NCBI RefSeq assembly: GCF_003668565.1
Contig: NZ_RCWJ01000001.1
Span: 310,001-374,000 of the forward strand
Length of the DNA: 64,000 nt
Source of the DNA: Mycetocola zhadangensis
GTDB lineage: Bacteria; Actinomycetota; Actinomycetes; Actinomycetales; Microbacteriaceae
Reading direction: 5' to 3'
Under the pieces are notes generated by a model, which was not told the origin of the DNA, searched no databases, and saw only the letters and a list, made by a program, of their open reading frames with translations. Shown here one piece after another: positions 25,430-33,868 of this stretch. Position 1 is the stretch's first letter; the number at the start of each line of letters is the position of its first letter. Made by a program: the position numbers and the translations under genes.

Positions 25430-26257
25430 CTAGTAGAGGAATATTGTCAGCCACTCCGGGTTGTGCGCGTGCAGCAAAACCAGGAAGAGAATGAAATCGA
25501 AGAGCAGGTGCACGCTCACGATGTAACTCAGCGACTTGGTCTGGCGGAAGATCCAGCCCTGGAGCAAAGCGAACGGGTAAATGAGGAACGGGCCCCAAGA
25601 GTGGAAGCCGAGTTCCCAGAGGAATGATGTGAACAGCACGGCTTGCAGCAGGTTCGCCTGCAAGTCGGGGAGGTGACGGCGAAGCAACGTGAACGTCGTG
25701 CAGATGAAGAACAACTCGTCCCAGATGCCGAGAACGTTCGTGCCGAGGAACAGGCGTGCAATGCTCGCGGGGTCGGATGCTGCTGGCCAGTTCTCGTAAA
25801 CACCCGTCGGAATCATGTACACAGGCAGAAGGAACCAACCGAGGATGACGACGGCGATCAGGTAGCCGAATTCAAAGCGCGTCCAGCGCTTGCCCGTCCA
25901 GACCGGGAATCGGATGGCGTGGTCCCGATAAACGAAGCGGGACACCAGATAGGGGATCAGCACCGCAGCTGCCAGGGCAGCGCCCATGAGGAGCATGTGG
26001 CCCCACTCGATGTCCGTGTTGATCGGCACCAGGCTCAGAGCGACCAAGCCGATGGCGATGAGGAGAAGGTCGCGGGCGAACGCGCGGTCGATGACCACAG
26101 CGGCAAGAAGAGTCGCCGCGAGAACGAGGTAACCGGCTGGGCGAGCCTCCAGTCCGAAGAGCAGGAAACCGGACAGCGCCAGGAGGACCCCTGGGAGCAA
26201 ATTCCAGCTCGTCGTTGGCCGCGGCGGCGCCGTTGTGAGCGATGTGGTGTGAGTCAT
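25430..26257 (-). CDS. CPBP-family intramembrane protease-like protein
   Basis: A 275-residue integral membrane protein with about eight helices. The C-terminal part has the CPBP (Abi) motif layout: an acidic pair in GIWDELFFICTTFTLLRR (about 178-195), a second acidic helix in FTSFLWELGFHSWG, and the histidine-aspartate helix SVHLLFDFILF near residue 250. The first motif has DE where most members have EE, so catalytic competence is uncertain. CPBP proteins include prenyl-protein endopeptidases and immunity proteins; no bacteriocin gene is adjacent and the role is unknown. Confidence 0.7.
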   Translation of the reverse strand: MTHTTSLTTAPPRPTTSWNLLPGVLLALSGFLLFGLEARPAGYLVLAATLLAAVVIDRAFARDLLLIAIGLVALSLVPINTDIEWGHMLLMGAALAAAVLIPYLVSRFVYRDHAIRFPVWTGKRWTRFEFGYLIAVVILGWFLLPVYMIPTGVYENWPAASDPASIARLFLGTNVLGIWDELFFICTTFTLLRRHLPDLQANLLQAVLFTSFLWELGFHSWGPFLIYPFALLQGWIFRQTKSLSYIVSVHLLFDFILFLVLLHAHNPEWLTIFLY

Positions 26258-26359
26258 GACGTCGGAATCCTCGCTGGTCCTGGCTGTGATCTCCGAGATT
26301 ACAGGGCTTTCGGTGGCGGGTATCGCGCTTCGCGCCTGGTTCGGCTGGTCATACCACCA

Positions 26360-26390
26360 ACGGGCTTCCCGCGAGGTGCGGGAAGCCCGT
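26360..26390 (-). terminator. Likely terminator of gnd
   Basis: A perfect 13-bp stem (ACGGGCTTCCCGC with GCGGGAAGCCCGT) with a 5-base loop, 29 bases after the gnd stop on the minus strand. There is no strong T-run, as is common in high-GC actinobacteria. Confidence 0.7.
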
Positions 26391-26419
26391 CGGCCGGTGC
26401 GTCTTCGACGCGACGGTGT

Positions 26420-27868
26420 TTAGTGTGTGTCGGTTGCTTCGATTTCGGAACGGTCGCCCGACCACAGGGTGTGGAAGGTTCCCTCCGCGTCAACACGGCG
26501 GTAGGTGTGTGCGCCGAAGAAGTCACGCTGCCCCTGGACGAGCGCGGCCGGAAGACGGTCGGCACGGAGGCCGTCGTAGTACGAGAGCGATGAGGAGAAC
26601 GCGGGCGACGGGATACCAGCCTGTGCGGCTGCGACGACGACGCGGCGCCAGGCGTCCTGAGTCTGTGACACGGCGTCGGTGAAGTATGGCGCCGTCACGA
26701 GTGCGACCAGTCCGGGGTTCTCGTCGTACGCCTCGGTAATACGGTTCAGGAACTGAGCCCGAATGATGCAGCCACCACGCCAGATTTTCGCGATGTCGCC
26801 CTTCTTGATGTCCCAGTCGTACTGCTCCGCACCGGCGACGATCTCGTCAAAGCCCTGGCTGTACGCGATGATCTTCGATGCATACAGCGCCTGGCGCACG
26901 TCCTCGACGAAAGCGTCTGCGTCGTCGACGGTCCATTTCGACGTCGGGCCAGGAAGGCTTGACGCCGCCGCGCGCTGCGCGGGCTTCGAGGAGAGCGAAC
27001 GGGCGAATACGGCTTCGGCAATCCCCGAAACCGGGATGCCAAGATCAAGAGCCGTTTGTACTGTCCACGCGCCGGTGCCCTTCGCGCCGGCTTGGTCGAC
27101 GATGACGTCGACGAGCGGCTGGCCGGTCTTTGCGTCAACCTGGCGGAGTACCTCCGCGGTGATCTCGATGAGGTAGCTTTCGAGCTCACCCTTGTTCCAC
27201 TCGGTGAAGATGTCGGCTATCTCTGCTGGCGATTTGCCCGTTCCGCGGCGGATGAGGTCGTACGCCTCTGCAATGAGCTGCATGTCGGCGTATTCGATGC
27301 CGTTGTGAATCATCTTGACGAAGTGACCGGCGCCGTCGGTGCCAACGTGAGTAACGCAGGGCTCGTCTTCGGCGACCGCCGCGATCGTTTTGAGGATCGG
27401 GCCGAGGGTCGCCCACGCTTCAGCGGAGCCACCGGGCATGATGCTCGGGCCCTTCAGCGCGCCTTCTTCTCCACCGGAGATACCCGCGCCGACGAAGTTG
27501 ATGCCGGTCTCGCGAACCGCCTTTTCGCGACGAATGGTGTCTGTGAACAGTGCATTTCCGCCGTCGACGATGATGTCACCCGGCTCGAACACGGTGGTGA
27601 GCTGGTTGATGACAGCGTCGGTGCCAGCACCCGCCTTCACCATAATGATCGCGGTCCGGGGCTTGGTCAGGGAAGCTGCGAACTCCTCGATGGTCTCGGA
27701 AGCGACGAAGCCCGCCTCGGGGAACTCACTGACAACAGTCCGAGTCTTATCGGCGGAGCGGTTGTAAATGGCAACCGTGTTGCCTTCGCGGCTGGCGAGG
27801 TTCCGAGCGAGGTTCGATCCCATCACCGCCATCCCGATCACGCCGATGTTTGCCTGTGCCTGGGCCAT
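26420..27868 (-). CDS. gnd: 6-phosphogluconate dehydrogenase, decarboxylating (NADP+)
   Basis: Gnd converts 6-phosphogluconate to ribulose-5-phosphate, CO2 and NADPH in the oxidative pentose phosphate pathway. The 482-residue protein has the dinucleotide loop GVIGMAVMGSNLARNLASREG (about 9-29), FVGAGISGGEEGALKGPSIMPGG (about 126-148), the catalytic HFVKMIHNGIEYADMQLIAE and the C-terminal FFGAHTYRRVDAEGTFHT. GAGGAG lies at good distance before the ATG. An extended -10 (TGC then TAGCGT) lies about 110 bases upstream. It begins the carbohydrate island, and gluconokinase closes it. Confidence 0.96.
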   Translation of the reverse strand: MAQAQANIGVIGMAVMGSNLARNLASREGNTVAIYNRSADKTRTVVSEFPEAGFVASETIEEFAASLTKPRTAIIMVKAGAGTDAVINQLTTVFEPGDIIVDGGNALFTDTIRREKAVRETGINFVGAGISGGEEGALKGPSIMPGGSAEAWATLGPILKTIAAVAEDEPCVTHVGTDGAGHFVKMIHNGIEYADMQLIAEAYDLIRRGTGKSPAEIADIFTEWNKGELESYLIEITAEVLRQVDAKTGQPLVDVIVDQAGAKGTGAWTVQTALDLGIPVSGIAEAVFARSLSSKPAQRAAASSLPGPTSKWTVDDADAFVEDVRQALYASKIIAYSQGFDEIVAGAEQYDWDIKKGDIAKIWRGGCIIRAQFLNRITEAYDENPGLVALVTAPYFTDAVSQTQDAWRRVVVAAAQAGIPSPAFSSSLSYYDGLRADRLPAALVQGQRDFFGAHTYRRVDAEGTFHTLWSGDRSEIEATDTH

Positions 27869-27977
27869 GTAGGTCTCCTCTAAATGTCATGCAGTGGTTC
27901 GGGAAGAAAGCTGAGGGAAATGGTGTCGCCGTTGCGAAGAGAATCGCTGAAGCAGGCAAAGCTGCCGCCTCAGGTCA

Positions 27978-27983
27978 ACGCTA
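27978..27983 (-). promoter_or_regulatory. Putative extended -10 of gnd
   Basis: On the minus strand TGC directly precedes TAGCGT, an extended -10 arrangement, about 110 bases before the gnd ATG. The leader between has only a weak hairpin. Confidence 0.4.
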
Positions 27984-28028
27984 GCAAAGACCGAATGTCG
28001 GGTCGGTGAGATGACGGGCGCGTGCGGG

Positions 28029-29765
28029 TCAGAGACGAGTGCCGAAAGTGTCGCACCAGACGTTCTCATTGAACGTCCCGGTGAATTCGGATTCGCCGGT
28101 GATTTTGGCGACGGTCGCTGCGATGGCCTCCAGGCTGGGCGCATAGGAGTGAATGACCGTCTTCACCATGGGAACGTCGATGAGGTGGTTCGGCTGGGCG
28201 AGGGAGACGAATACGGTTGGGATCTCGGTGACGTACCACGGGATCTCGGCAGCCATCGGCGTTGACCAGTGGATGCGGACGGTGGCCTCCTGGGCGAAGC
28301 CGGTGACGTTCGCGAAGATGATCGCGGCGTCATATTTCTCGGCGTATTGCTCGTTGGCTTCATCGGCCATCACTGTGTGGAAGTACACGCCTTCTTCTCC
28401 GTCTGCCTTGCGCTGGAGTGCATCGCGGAACACGTGGACTTCGAAACCGGCGTTCTCCAGTTCCTGCCTGGCAATGTCGACGAAGCCGCTGGGGTCAGTA
28501 CCGGTGAAGTCGGCCTGTCCGCTGATGCCGTACAAGCGAATGCGCTTATGGGTCTGAGGAGAGAGCGGGAGATTGTTCTGCGTGTCTTTGATCAGAGTGA
28601 CATTCTTGTCGGCGACAGACGCGGCTATCGCGCGGTGTTTGTCGCTGCCGATGACCTGAAGGGCCTCGCGCCCCGGCACGAGTTTGTTTCGAGCAACCTT
28701 GTGCAACCCGATCGACGCTTTGAGTCCAAGGATGCGTAAAAGGGCGTCCTGGAGTCGAGTCTCAGTGATAACGCCGGAACGGTAGCCCTCCAGCATGTAT
28801 CGGAAGTCCTCATCGGCGTTGCGGAAGAACAGGAACATGTCACATCCGGCGGCGATCGCGGCAGGGACGAGGTCCCTGCGCTTCATCGCCTGCGTCATGC
28901 CGATCATGGCTGACGCGTCGGTGAGGATGAGTCCGTTGAATCCGAGCTCACTCCGCAAAAGGTCCTGCAGGAGTTCGGGTGCAAGCGTGGCAGGCAAAAT
29001 GTCGGCGTCCGCGATGCCCGGACGAAAGTGACGAGACAACTCCGGAGCGCCGATGTGACCGACCATGATCGACTGCACGCCGTGGTCGATCAGTTCACGG
29101 TAGACCCGGCCGAAGGTAGCGCTCCATTCGTCATACCCGAGGGTGTTGTATGTGGTGACGACGTGCTGGTCTCTTTCATCCATGCCGTCACCGGGGAAGT
29201 GCTTCATGGCTGCGGCGGAACCCGACTCGCTGAGGCCGTCGAAATAGGCCTTGGCCCGCTCGATCACGACATCCGCGGTGTTGCCGAACGAACGGGTGCC
29301 GATGACCGTGTTTCGCCAGTTGTAGTGGATGTCAACAATCGGTGCGAAAGCCCAGTTGCAGCCGAGTGCTGCCGTCTCGCGTCCGCCAACGTAGCCCAGG
29401 TCTCGAGCGATCGAGGCGTCCGAATAACTGCCTGCTCCGAGATGTGTTGTGACGAGGGTCCCGTCGTTGATGCTTCCGGCCCCACCCATTTCGGGGTTCG
29501 ACGCCACGAGTAATGGAACCTTTGACCGGGACTGGGCGTACCGAATGTGGTCCTGGACGGTGCCGGACGCCGCACCCATGTATCGCATTCCGCCGACGTG
29601 GAAGTTGTCGATGACGTGGTCGAGATACGCCGGTTCGAACGACGTATTGAGGTTGATGAAGAGCTGGCCAATCTTCTCTTCGAGGGAGAGGGATGCCAGC
29701 GTGTCTTCGACCCATGCAACGCCGTCAGCGTCCAGATGGAACGGATGGGCTGTCAGATCAACCAT
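28029..29765 (-). CDS. Glycoside hydrolase family 3, NagZ-like beta-N-acetylhexosaminidase
   Basis: A 578-residue glycosidase without signal peptide, so cytoplasmic. The GH3 barrel has KHFPGDGMDERDQH at 188-201, matching the NagZ-type Asp-His general acid loop (Asp199, His201), and the nucleophile Asp283 in GLILTDASAMIGM. A C-terminal alpha/beta sandwich follows, longer than in minimal NagZ. The exact sugar cannot be read; context points to uronide-containing oligosaccharides. The start at 29765 has AAGGACG upstream; an ATG at 29804 lacks a ribosome site. The promoter faces away from the isomerase operon and shares the operator at 29842-29865. Confidence 0.85.
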   Translation of the reverse strand: MVDLTAHPFHLDADGVAWVEDTLASLSLEEKIGQLFINLNTSFEPAYLDHVIDNFHVGGMRYMGAASGTVQDHIRYAQSRSKVPLLVASNPEMGGAGSINDGTLVTTHLGAGSYSDASIARDLGYVGGRETAALGCNWAFAPIVDIHYNWRNTVIGTRSFGNTADVVIERAKAYFDGLSESGSAAAMKHFPGDGMDERDQHVVTTYNTLGYDEWSATFGRVYRELIDHGVQSIMVGHIGAPELSRHFRPGIADADILPATLAPELLQDLLRSELGFNGLILTDASAMIGMTQAMKRRDLVPAAIAAGCDMFLFFRNADEDFRYMLEGYRSGVITETRLQDALLRILGLKASIGLHKVARNKLVPGREALQVIGSDKHRAIAASVADKNVTLIKDTQNNLPLSPQTHKRIRLYGISGQADFTGTDPSGFVDIARQELENAGFEVHVFRDALQRKADGEEGVYFHTVMADEANEQYAEKYDAAIIFANVTGFAQEATVRIHWSTPMAAEIPWYVTEIPTVFVSLAQPNHLIDVPMVKTVIHSYAPSLEAIAATVAKITGESEFTGTFNENVWCDTFGTRL

Positions 29766-29841
29766 GGGACGTCCTTGTGCTCGGGGAAAATCGGCGCGAC
29801 TCATGAATGATCGCTTTATCTATGAGACACCGGAATCGCCG

Positions 29842-29865
29842 TTTTTGTCAACCGGTTGCCAAAAA
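29842..29865. promoter_or_regulatory. Operator A: LacI-type palindrome between GH3 and isomerase genes
   Basis: A 24-bp palindrome with one mismatched pair; core TTGTCAACCGGTTGCCAA (29845-29862). Its left half contains TTGACA reading the minus strand, a -35 for the GH3 gene. Its right half contains TTGCCA, followed 18 bases later by TAGAGT (29880-29885), a promoter for the isomerase operon. A repressor bound here would block both promoters. Confidence 0.75.
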
Positions 29866-29956
29866 GCTCGGAAGCCGCATAGAGTGGCCGTATGCCCGCG
29901 GATTCGGTTCCGCAGGGTTCCCAACGATGCGAACGCAGTAAGGCGGCACTGAAGCA

Positions 29957-30811
29957 ATGACGACCGGAACAGACCCAGTCACCTGGACCCTCTCGGGCTT
30001 CGGAGACGAAATCGATACAGATCCCCGCGTCCAGGTCGCAGTCCTCAAGGCATTGGGAAGTGAACATATCGAGGTTCGCAGCGCCTGGGGGACCAACGTT
30101 GTGGACCTCGACGAAGATCAGTTGGCGAGCCTGGCCACGCTTCTGAGGAACGAGGGAATGAAGGCGTCTGCGATCGCCTCACCCATCGGCAAGGTCGATG
30201 TGACCCTCGACGCTGATCTGGAAGTCGACAGGCTTCGCCGCGTCATTCGTGTTGCGCATGCACTCGAAACCCCAAACATCCGGATCTTCTCGTTCTTCCG
30301 AGCCGATGGCGTTCCTGTCGAAGACATCCGTGATGGTGTGATGACACGGTTGCGCCTCCTGGCCGATGAGGCGGAACGTGAAGGCGTCGTTCTCCTTCAC
30401 GAGAATGAGAAGGACATCTACGGTGACACGCCTGAGCGTGTACTCGACCTCGTCGAGTCGGTGGGGTCAAGCGCACTTCGACTCGCCTGGGATAGCGCCA
30501 ACTTCGTTCAGGTCGGTGTGACAAACCCGCACGACGCTGGCTACGCCATGCTCCGCCCTTACCTCGACTACCTGCAGGTGAAGGACGCAGACGCGGCCAG
30601 TGGCTCTGTTGTGCCTGCCGGTCAGGGCGACGGCCAGGTGCTCGAGACCGTTACGGCGCTTCGTGACGACGGCTACACGGGTTTCGCGTCGCTCGAGCCG
30701 CATCTCGACGAGGCACACACCCTTGGAGGGTTCTCGGGCCCCGCCGCGTTCGGCCAGGCCGCGCGTGCATTTGACGGGCTGCTTCGCAGCATCGGTGTTG
30801 CCACCAAATGA
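29957..30811 (+). CDS. Sugar phosphate isomerase/epimerase (AP-endonuclease-2 TIM barrel)
   Basis: A 284-residue TIM-barrel protein of the xylose-isomerase-like superfamily. Metal-ligand positions are visible in HIEVRSAWG (Glu), LLHENEKDIYGD, LRLAWDSANF (Asp), YLQVKDAD and FASLEPHL (Glu). Such proteins isomerise, epimerise or, in deglycosidase systems, eliminate sugars. Its stop overlaps the next ATG by four bases (ATGA), coupling it to two dehydrogenases. The operon is controlled from operator A. The substrate is not determinable; a keto-sugar intermediate made by the adjacent oxidoreductases is a reasonable guess. Confidence 0.85.
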   Translation: MTTGTDPVTWTLSGFGDEIDTDPRVQVAVLKALGSEHIEVRSAWGTNVVDLDEDQLASLATLLRNEGMKASAIASPIGKVDVTLDADLEVDRLRRVIRVAHALETPNIRIFSFFRADGVPVEDIRDGVMTRLRLLADEAEREGVVLLHENEKDIYGDTPERVLDLVESVGSSALRLAWDSANFVQVGVTNPHDAGYAMLRPYLDYLQVKDADAASGSVVPAGQGDGQVLETVTALRDDGYTGFASLEPHLDEAHTLGGFSGPAAFGQAARAFDGLLRSIGVATK

Positions 30812-31851
30812 GCGAGGGCATTCGCGCCGCGGTGATTGGCTGTGGCGATATCTCCGCCCTGCATCTCGCGGCAATCTCGAGCCACGAGAATGCGTCGCTC
30901 GTCGCACTCAGCGACATAGACCCGGGCCGACTGGCCGTCGCTGCAGACGTGCACGGGGTCCCGGGTTTCGCTGACCATCTCCAGCTGCTCGACGAGATCC
31001 GGCCCGACGTCGTTCACATCTGCACGCCGCACAACACGCACGCCGCACTCGCGATTGACGCCCTCGACCGAGGCATCTCTGTCGTCCTGGAAAAACCTGT
31101 CGCGCACACCCGGGATGAGGCAACCAGGTTGATGGAGGCGGCATCGCGGAGCAGCGCCAGGATCGCCGTGTGCTTTCAGAATCGTTACAACGCTCCCGTG
31201 CAGGCCGCGTTCGAAATATTGTCGTCCGGCGCTGCAGGCCAAGTGACCGGAGCCGCCGCAACCGTGATTTGGCACCGGTCGCCCGAGTACTACCAGGACC
31301 GCCCCTGGCGCGGTCGCTGGTCGACCGGCGGGGGAGGGCTGCTCATGAACCAGGCCATCCACACCCTCGACCTCGTGCAGTGGCTGGTCGGGCCGGTGGT
31401 GAAAGTGCGTGGCAGTGCGAGCACCCGCCTGCTCGATGACGTGATCGAAGTCGAGGACACAGCGGAGATGGTTCTGACGCACGAGAGTGGTGCTCGATCC
31501 GTGTTCTACACAACACTCGCGCACGTCGCCAACGCTCCGGTGTCGTTGGAGATCGTGGCGGAGAAGGCGACACTGAGTCTTCGCGGGGACCTGACGATCG
31601 CGTGGGCCGACGGGCGACGGGAAACAGTGAGCGAGCGGGCCCTTCCGACCGGTGAACGCGCTTACTGGGGTGTGTCGCACGAGCTATTGATCGCGGACTT
31701 CTACGCGCATCTCGACGATGGCGGGGCGTTCTGGATCGACCCGGAAGAAGCTCGCAAATCGCTCGACATCATTCAGGACGTTTACGACCAGTCTTACCCG
31801 GAACGAGCCGGGCGGACAGAGACAACAACAGAACGGAAAACCCTCACATGA
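30808..31851 (+). CDS. Gfo/Idh/MocA-family oxidoreductase (first copy)
   Basis: A 347-residue NAD(P)-dependent sugar dehydrogenase. The N-terminal Rossmann fold starts AAVIGCGDISALHLAAI (about 6-22), followed by VLEKPVAHTRDEA (about 93-105) with the EKP motif. The C-terminal beta-sheet domain has the conserved GGGGLLMNQAIHTLDLVQWL block containing the catalytic-type histidine. The start overlaps the isomerase stop and its own stop overlaps the next ATG, so three genes are translated as one unit. Substrate and cofactor preference are unknown. It is clearly diverged from its downstream paralogue, so they are probably not redundant. Confidence 0.9.
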   Translation: MSEGIRAAVIGCGDISALHLAAISSHENASLVALSDIDPGRLAVAADVHGVPGFADHLQLLDEIRPDVVHICTPHNTHAALAIDALDRGISVVLEKPVAHTRDEATRLMEAASRSSARIAVCFQNRYNAPVQAAFEILSSGAAGQVTGAAATVIWHRSPEYYQDRPWRGRWSTGGGGLLMNQAIHTLDLVQWLVGPVVKVRGSASTRLLDDVIEVEDTAEMVLTHESGARSVFYTTLAHVANAPVSLEIVAEKATLSLRGDLTIAWADGRRETVSERALPTGERAYWGVSHELLIADFYAHLDDGGAFWIDPEEARKSLDIIQDVYDQSYPERAGRTETTTERKTLT

Positions 31852-33014
31852 CGAACAAAGTTCGACTTGGCATCATCGGCCTGGGCACCCAGGGTTCGAT
31901 GTACGCAAAGTTCATTTCAGATGGACTGGTTCCAAACATGGTGGTTACGGCCATCGCAGATACAGACCCCGCGAAAGCGGATGTGGTCCGGGAGACCTAC
32001 CCTGACGCCAACTTCTACGAGGACTACATCGCGCTCCTCGAGAGCGGTGATGTCGACGCTGTCGTCACAACCGTGCCTCACTTCCTTCACCCCCAGATGG
32101 GTATCGACGCACTGTCGCGCGGTATTCACGCGCTGGTCGAGAAGCCGGCCGGTGTGTACACGAAACAGGTTAACGAGCTCCTCGCTTTCGCCGAGACCGT
32201 CCCGGAGCTCAGTTTTGGCATCATGTTCAACCAGCGCAACAACCCGCTCTACCGCCGCCTGAAGGAGATCGTTGACGCCGGCGAGATTGGCGACATTCGT
32301 CGTACCAACTGGATCATCACGACCTGGTGGCGCCCGCAGGGCTATTACGACCAGAGCGAATGGCGCGCCACCTGGGGCGGCGAAGGCGGCGGTGTCCTGG
32401 TCAACCAGGCGCCCCACCAGCTTGACCTCTGGCAGTGGATCTGTGGCGTACCCGAGAAAGTGTTCTCGAAGGTGGCATACGGGTTCCGACGGGACATCGC
32501 GGTGGAGGATGAGGTCACGGCCGTCGTCGACTACGGCAACGGCGCAACCGGGGTCTTCGTTACGGCGACGCACGACCTCGCGGGCACCGACCGGTTCGAG
32601 ATTCTCGGTGACTCGGGCAAAATCGTGGTTGAAAACAGCAAGACCGCAACCGTGACGCGACTGAAGAAGCCTGAGCGAGAGCTCTCCGAGACGATGAGCA
32701 TGCAGGAAGTCGGCAAGCTTTTCATGGGCCAGCTCGATCCCACCGAGTTCTACAGCACCGAGACCATTGAGTTTGAGTCAGTGTGGGGCGACCAGCACTC
32801 CGGCGTGCTCGAGAATTTTGCGGCGAACATTCTGGACGGCACCCCGCTGCTCGCACCCGGCTCCGACGGCATCAAGGGTGTGCGCCTTGCGAACGCTATT
32901 CACCTCTCCAGCTGGACAGGCAAAGAAGTATCGCTGGACTTTGATGAGAGCGAATACCTGGTTGAGCTCAACAAGCGCATCACGGATGAGGGTAAGTTCC
33001 CCGTTCGCAACTGA
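31848..33014 (+). CDS. Gfo/Idh/MocA-family oxidoreductase (second copy)
   Basis: A 388-residue paralogue. The nucleotide loop is RLGIIGLGTQGSMYAKFI (about 5-22), then HALVEKPAGVYTKQ (about 96-109) and GGEGGGVLVNQAPHQLDLWQW with the expected histidine. The insert WWRPQGYYDQSEWRATW resembles members acting on larger glycosides or on inositol-like sugars. ATGA overlap with the upstream dehydrogenase. Two dehydrogenases plus a TIM-barrel enzyme match the layout of known oxidise-eliminate-reduce sugar pathways; this is inference. A terminator follows. Confidence 0.9.
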   Translation: MTNKVRLGIIGLGTQGSMYAKFISDGLVPNMVVTAIADTDPAKADVVRETYPDANFYEDYIALLESGDVDAVVTTVPHFLHPQMGIDALSRGIHALVEKPAGVYTKQVNELLAFAETVPELSFGIMFNQRNNPLYRRLKEIVDAGEIGDIRRTNWIITTWWRPQGYYDQSEWRATWGGEGGGVLVNQAPHQLDLWQWICGVPEKVFSKVAYGFRRDIAVEDEVTAVVDYGNGATGVFVTATHDLAGTDRFEILGDSGKIVVENSKTATVTRLKKPERELSETMSMQEVGKLFMGQLDPTEFYSTETIEFESVWGDQHSGVLENFAANILDGTPLLAPGSDGIKGVRLANAIHLSSWTGKEVSLDFDESEYLVELNKRITDEGKFPVRN

Positions 33015-33030
33015 CGCTGGCACGTATCTG

Positions 33031-33070
33031 AAAATGCCGCCCGTCTCCTGTGGGAAACGGGCGGCGTTTT
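33031..33070 (+). terminator. Terminator after the isomerase/dehydrogenase operon
   Basis: GCCGCCCGT pairs with ACGGGCGGC across an 11-12 base loop, with A-run before and TTTT after. It can serve both the plus-strand operon and the convergent ABC efflux operon on the minus strand. Confidence 0.8.
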
Positions 33071-33103
33071 CGGGATGGGCTCGAACCGTGAATGGGCGCA
33101 ACC

Positions 33104-33868
33104 TCAGCTGACTTTCTTTCGATATCTGGCGACCGCGAACGCATATGCGACCACGAGGATGCCGATCAGCCAACCCAGCGCGACCCAGATCTCGTTCCCA
33201 ACCGGCTCCTGGGCGAACAGGGCTCGGATCGTGTTCACAATCGAGGTCACTGGCTGGTTCTCCGCGAACCATGCCACCGGCCCTGGCATCGAATCAGTCG
33301 GGACAAACGCTGAGCTGATGAACGGCAGGAAGATCAGTGGGTAACTGAATGCACTCGCACCGTCAACAGTTTTCGCGGAGAGTCCCGCTATCACGGCGAT
33401 CCACGTCAAAGCGAGGGTGAACAGAACCAGAATGCCGGTAACGGCGAGCCAGGCGGCCACCGACGCTCCCGTTCGAAACCCCATGATCAGCGCGACGCCG
33501 ATGATGATTGCGATCGAGGCCAGGTTTGCCGCCAGAGAGGTGAGCACGTGTGCCCAGAGCACGCTTGGCCTCGAGATCGGCATTGACTGGAATCGTTCGA
33601 AGATGCCGCCCTGCATGTCAAGGAACAACCGATAGGCGGTATACGCGACGCCGGATGCAATGGTGATGAGGAGGATACCTGGAAGCATGTAGTCCACGTA
33701 CGACTCCTTGGAGCCAGTGTCGATCGCGCCCCCAAATACGTACACGAACAACAACATCAGCGCGATCGGCGTGACCGCTGTCGTGATGATCGTGTCCGGG
33801 CTCCGGAGGATATGTCGCAACGAGCGCCCGGTCAGAACGCCGGTATCGGCGAGAACATTGGTAGTCAT
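33104..33868 (-). CDS. ABC-2 type efflux permease (DrrB-like)
   Basis: A 254-residue permease with six helices of the ABC-2 family. Recognised from RHILRSPDTIITTAVTPIALMLLFVYVFGGAI (N-terminal helix), the DYMLPGILLITIASGVAYTA segment and the PLIFLPFISSAFVPTDSMP block typical of daunorubicin-resistance DrrB proteins. The start overlaps the ATPase stop by one base. The substrate is unknown; such pairs export lipophilic drugs or lipids. Confidence 0.9.
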   Translation of the reverse strand: MTTNVLADTGVLTGRSLRHILRSPDTIITTAVTPIALMLLFVYVFGGAIDTGSKESYVDYMLPGILLITIASGVAYTAYRLFLDMQGGIFERFQSMPISRPSVLWAHVLTSLAANLASIAIIIGVALIMGFRTGASVAAWLAVTGILVLFTLALTWIAVIAGLSAKTVDGASAFSYPLIFLPFISSAFVPTDSMPGPVAWFAENQPVTSIVNTIRALFAQEPVGNEIWVALGWLIGILVVAYAFAVARYRKKVS

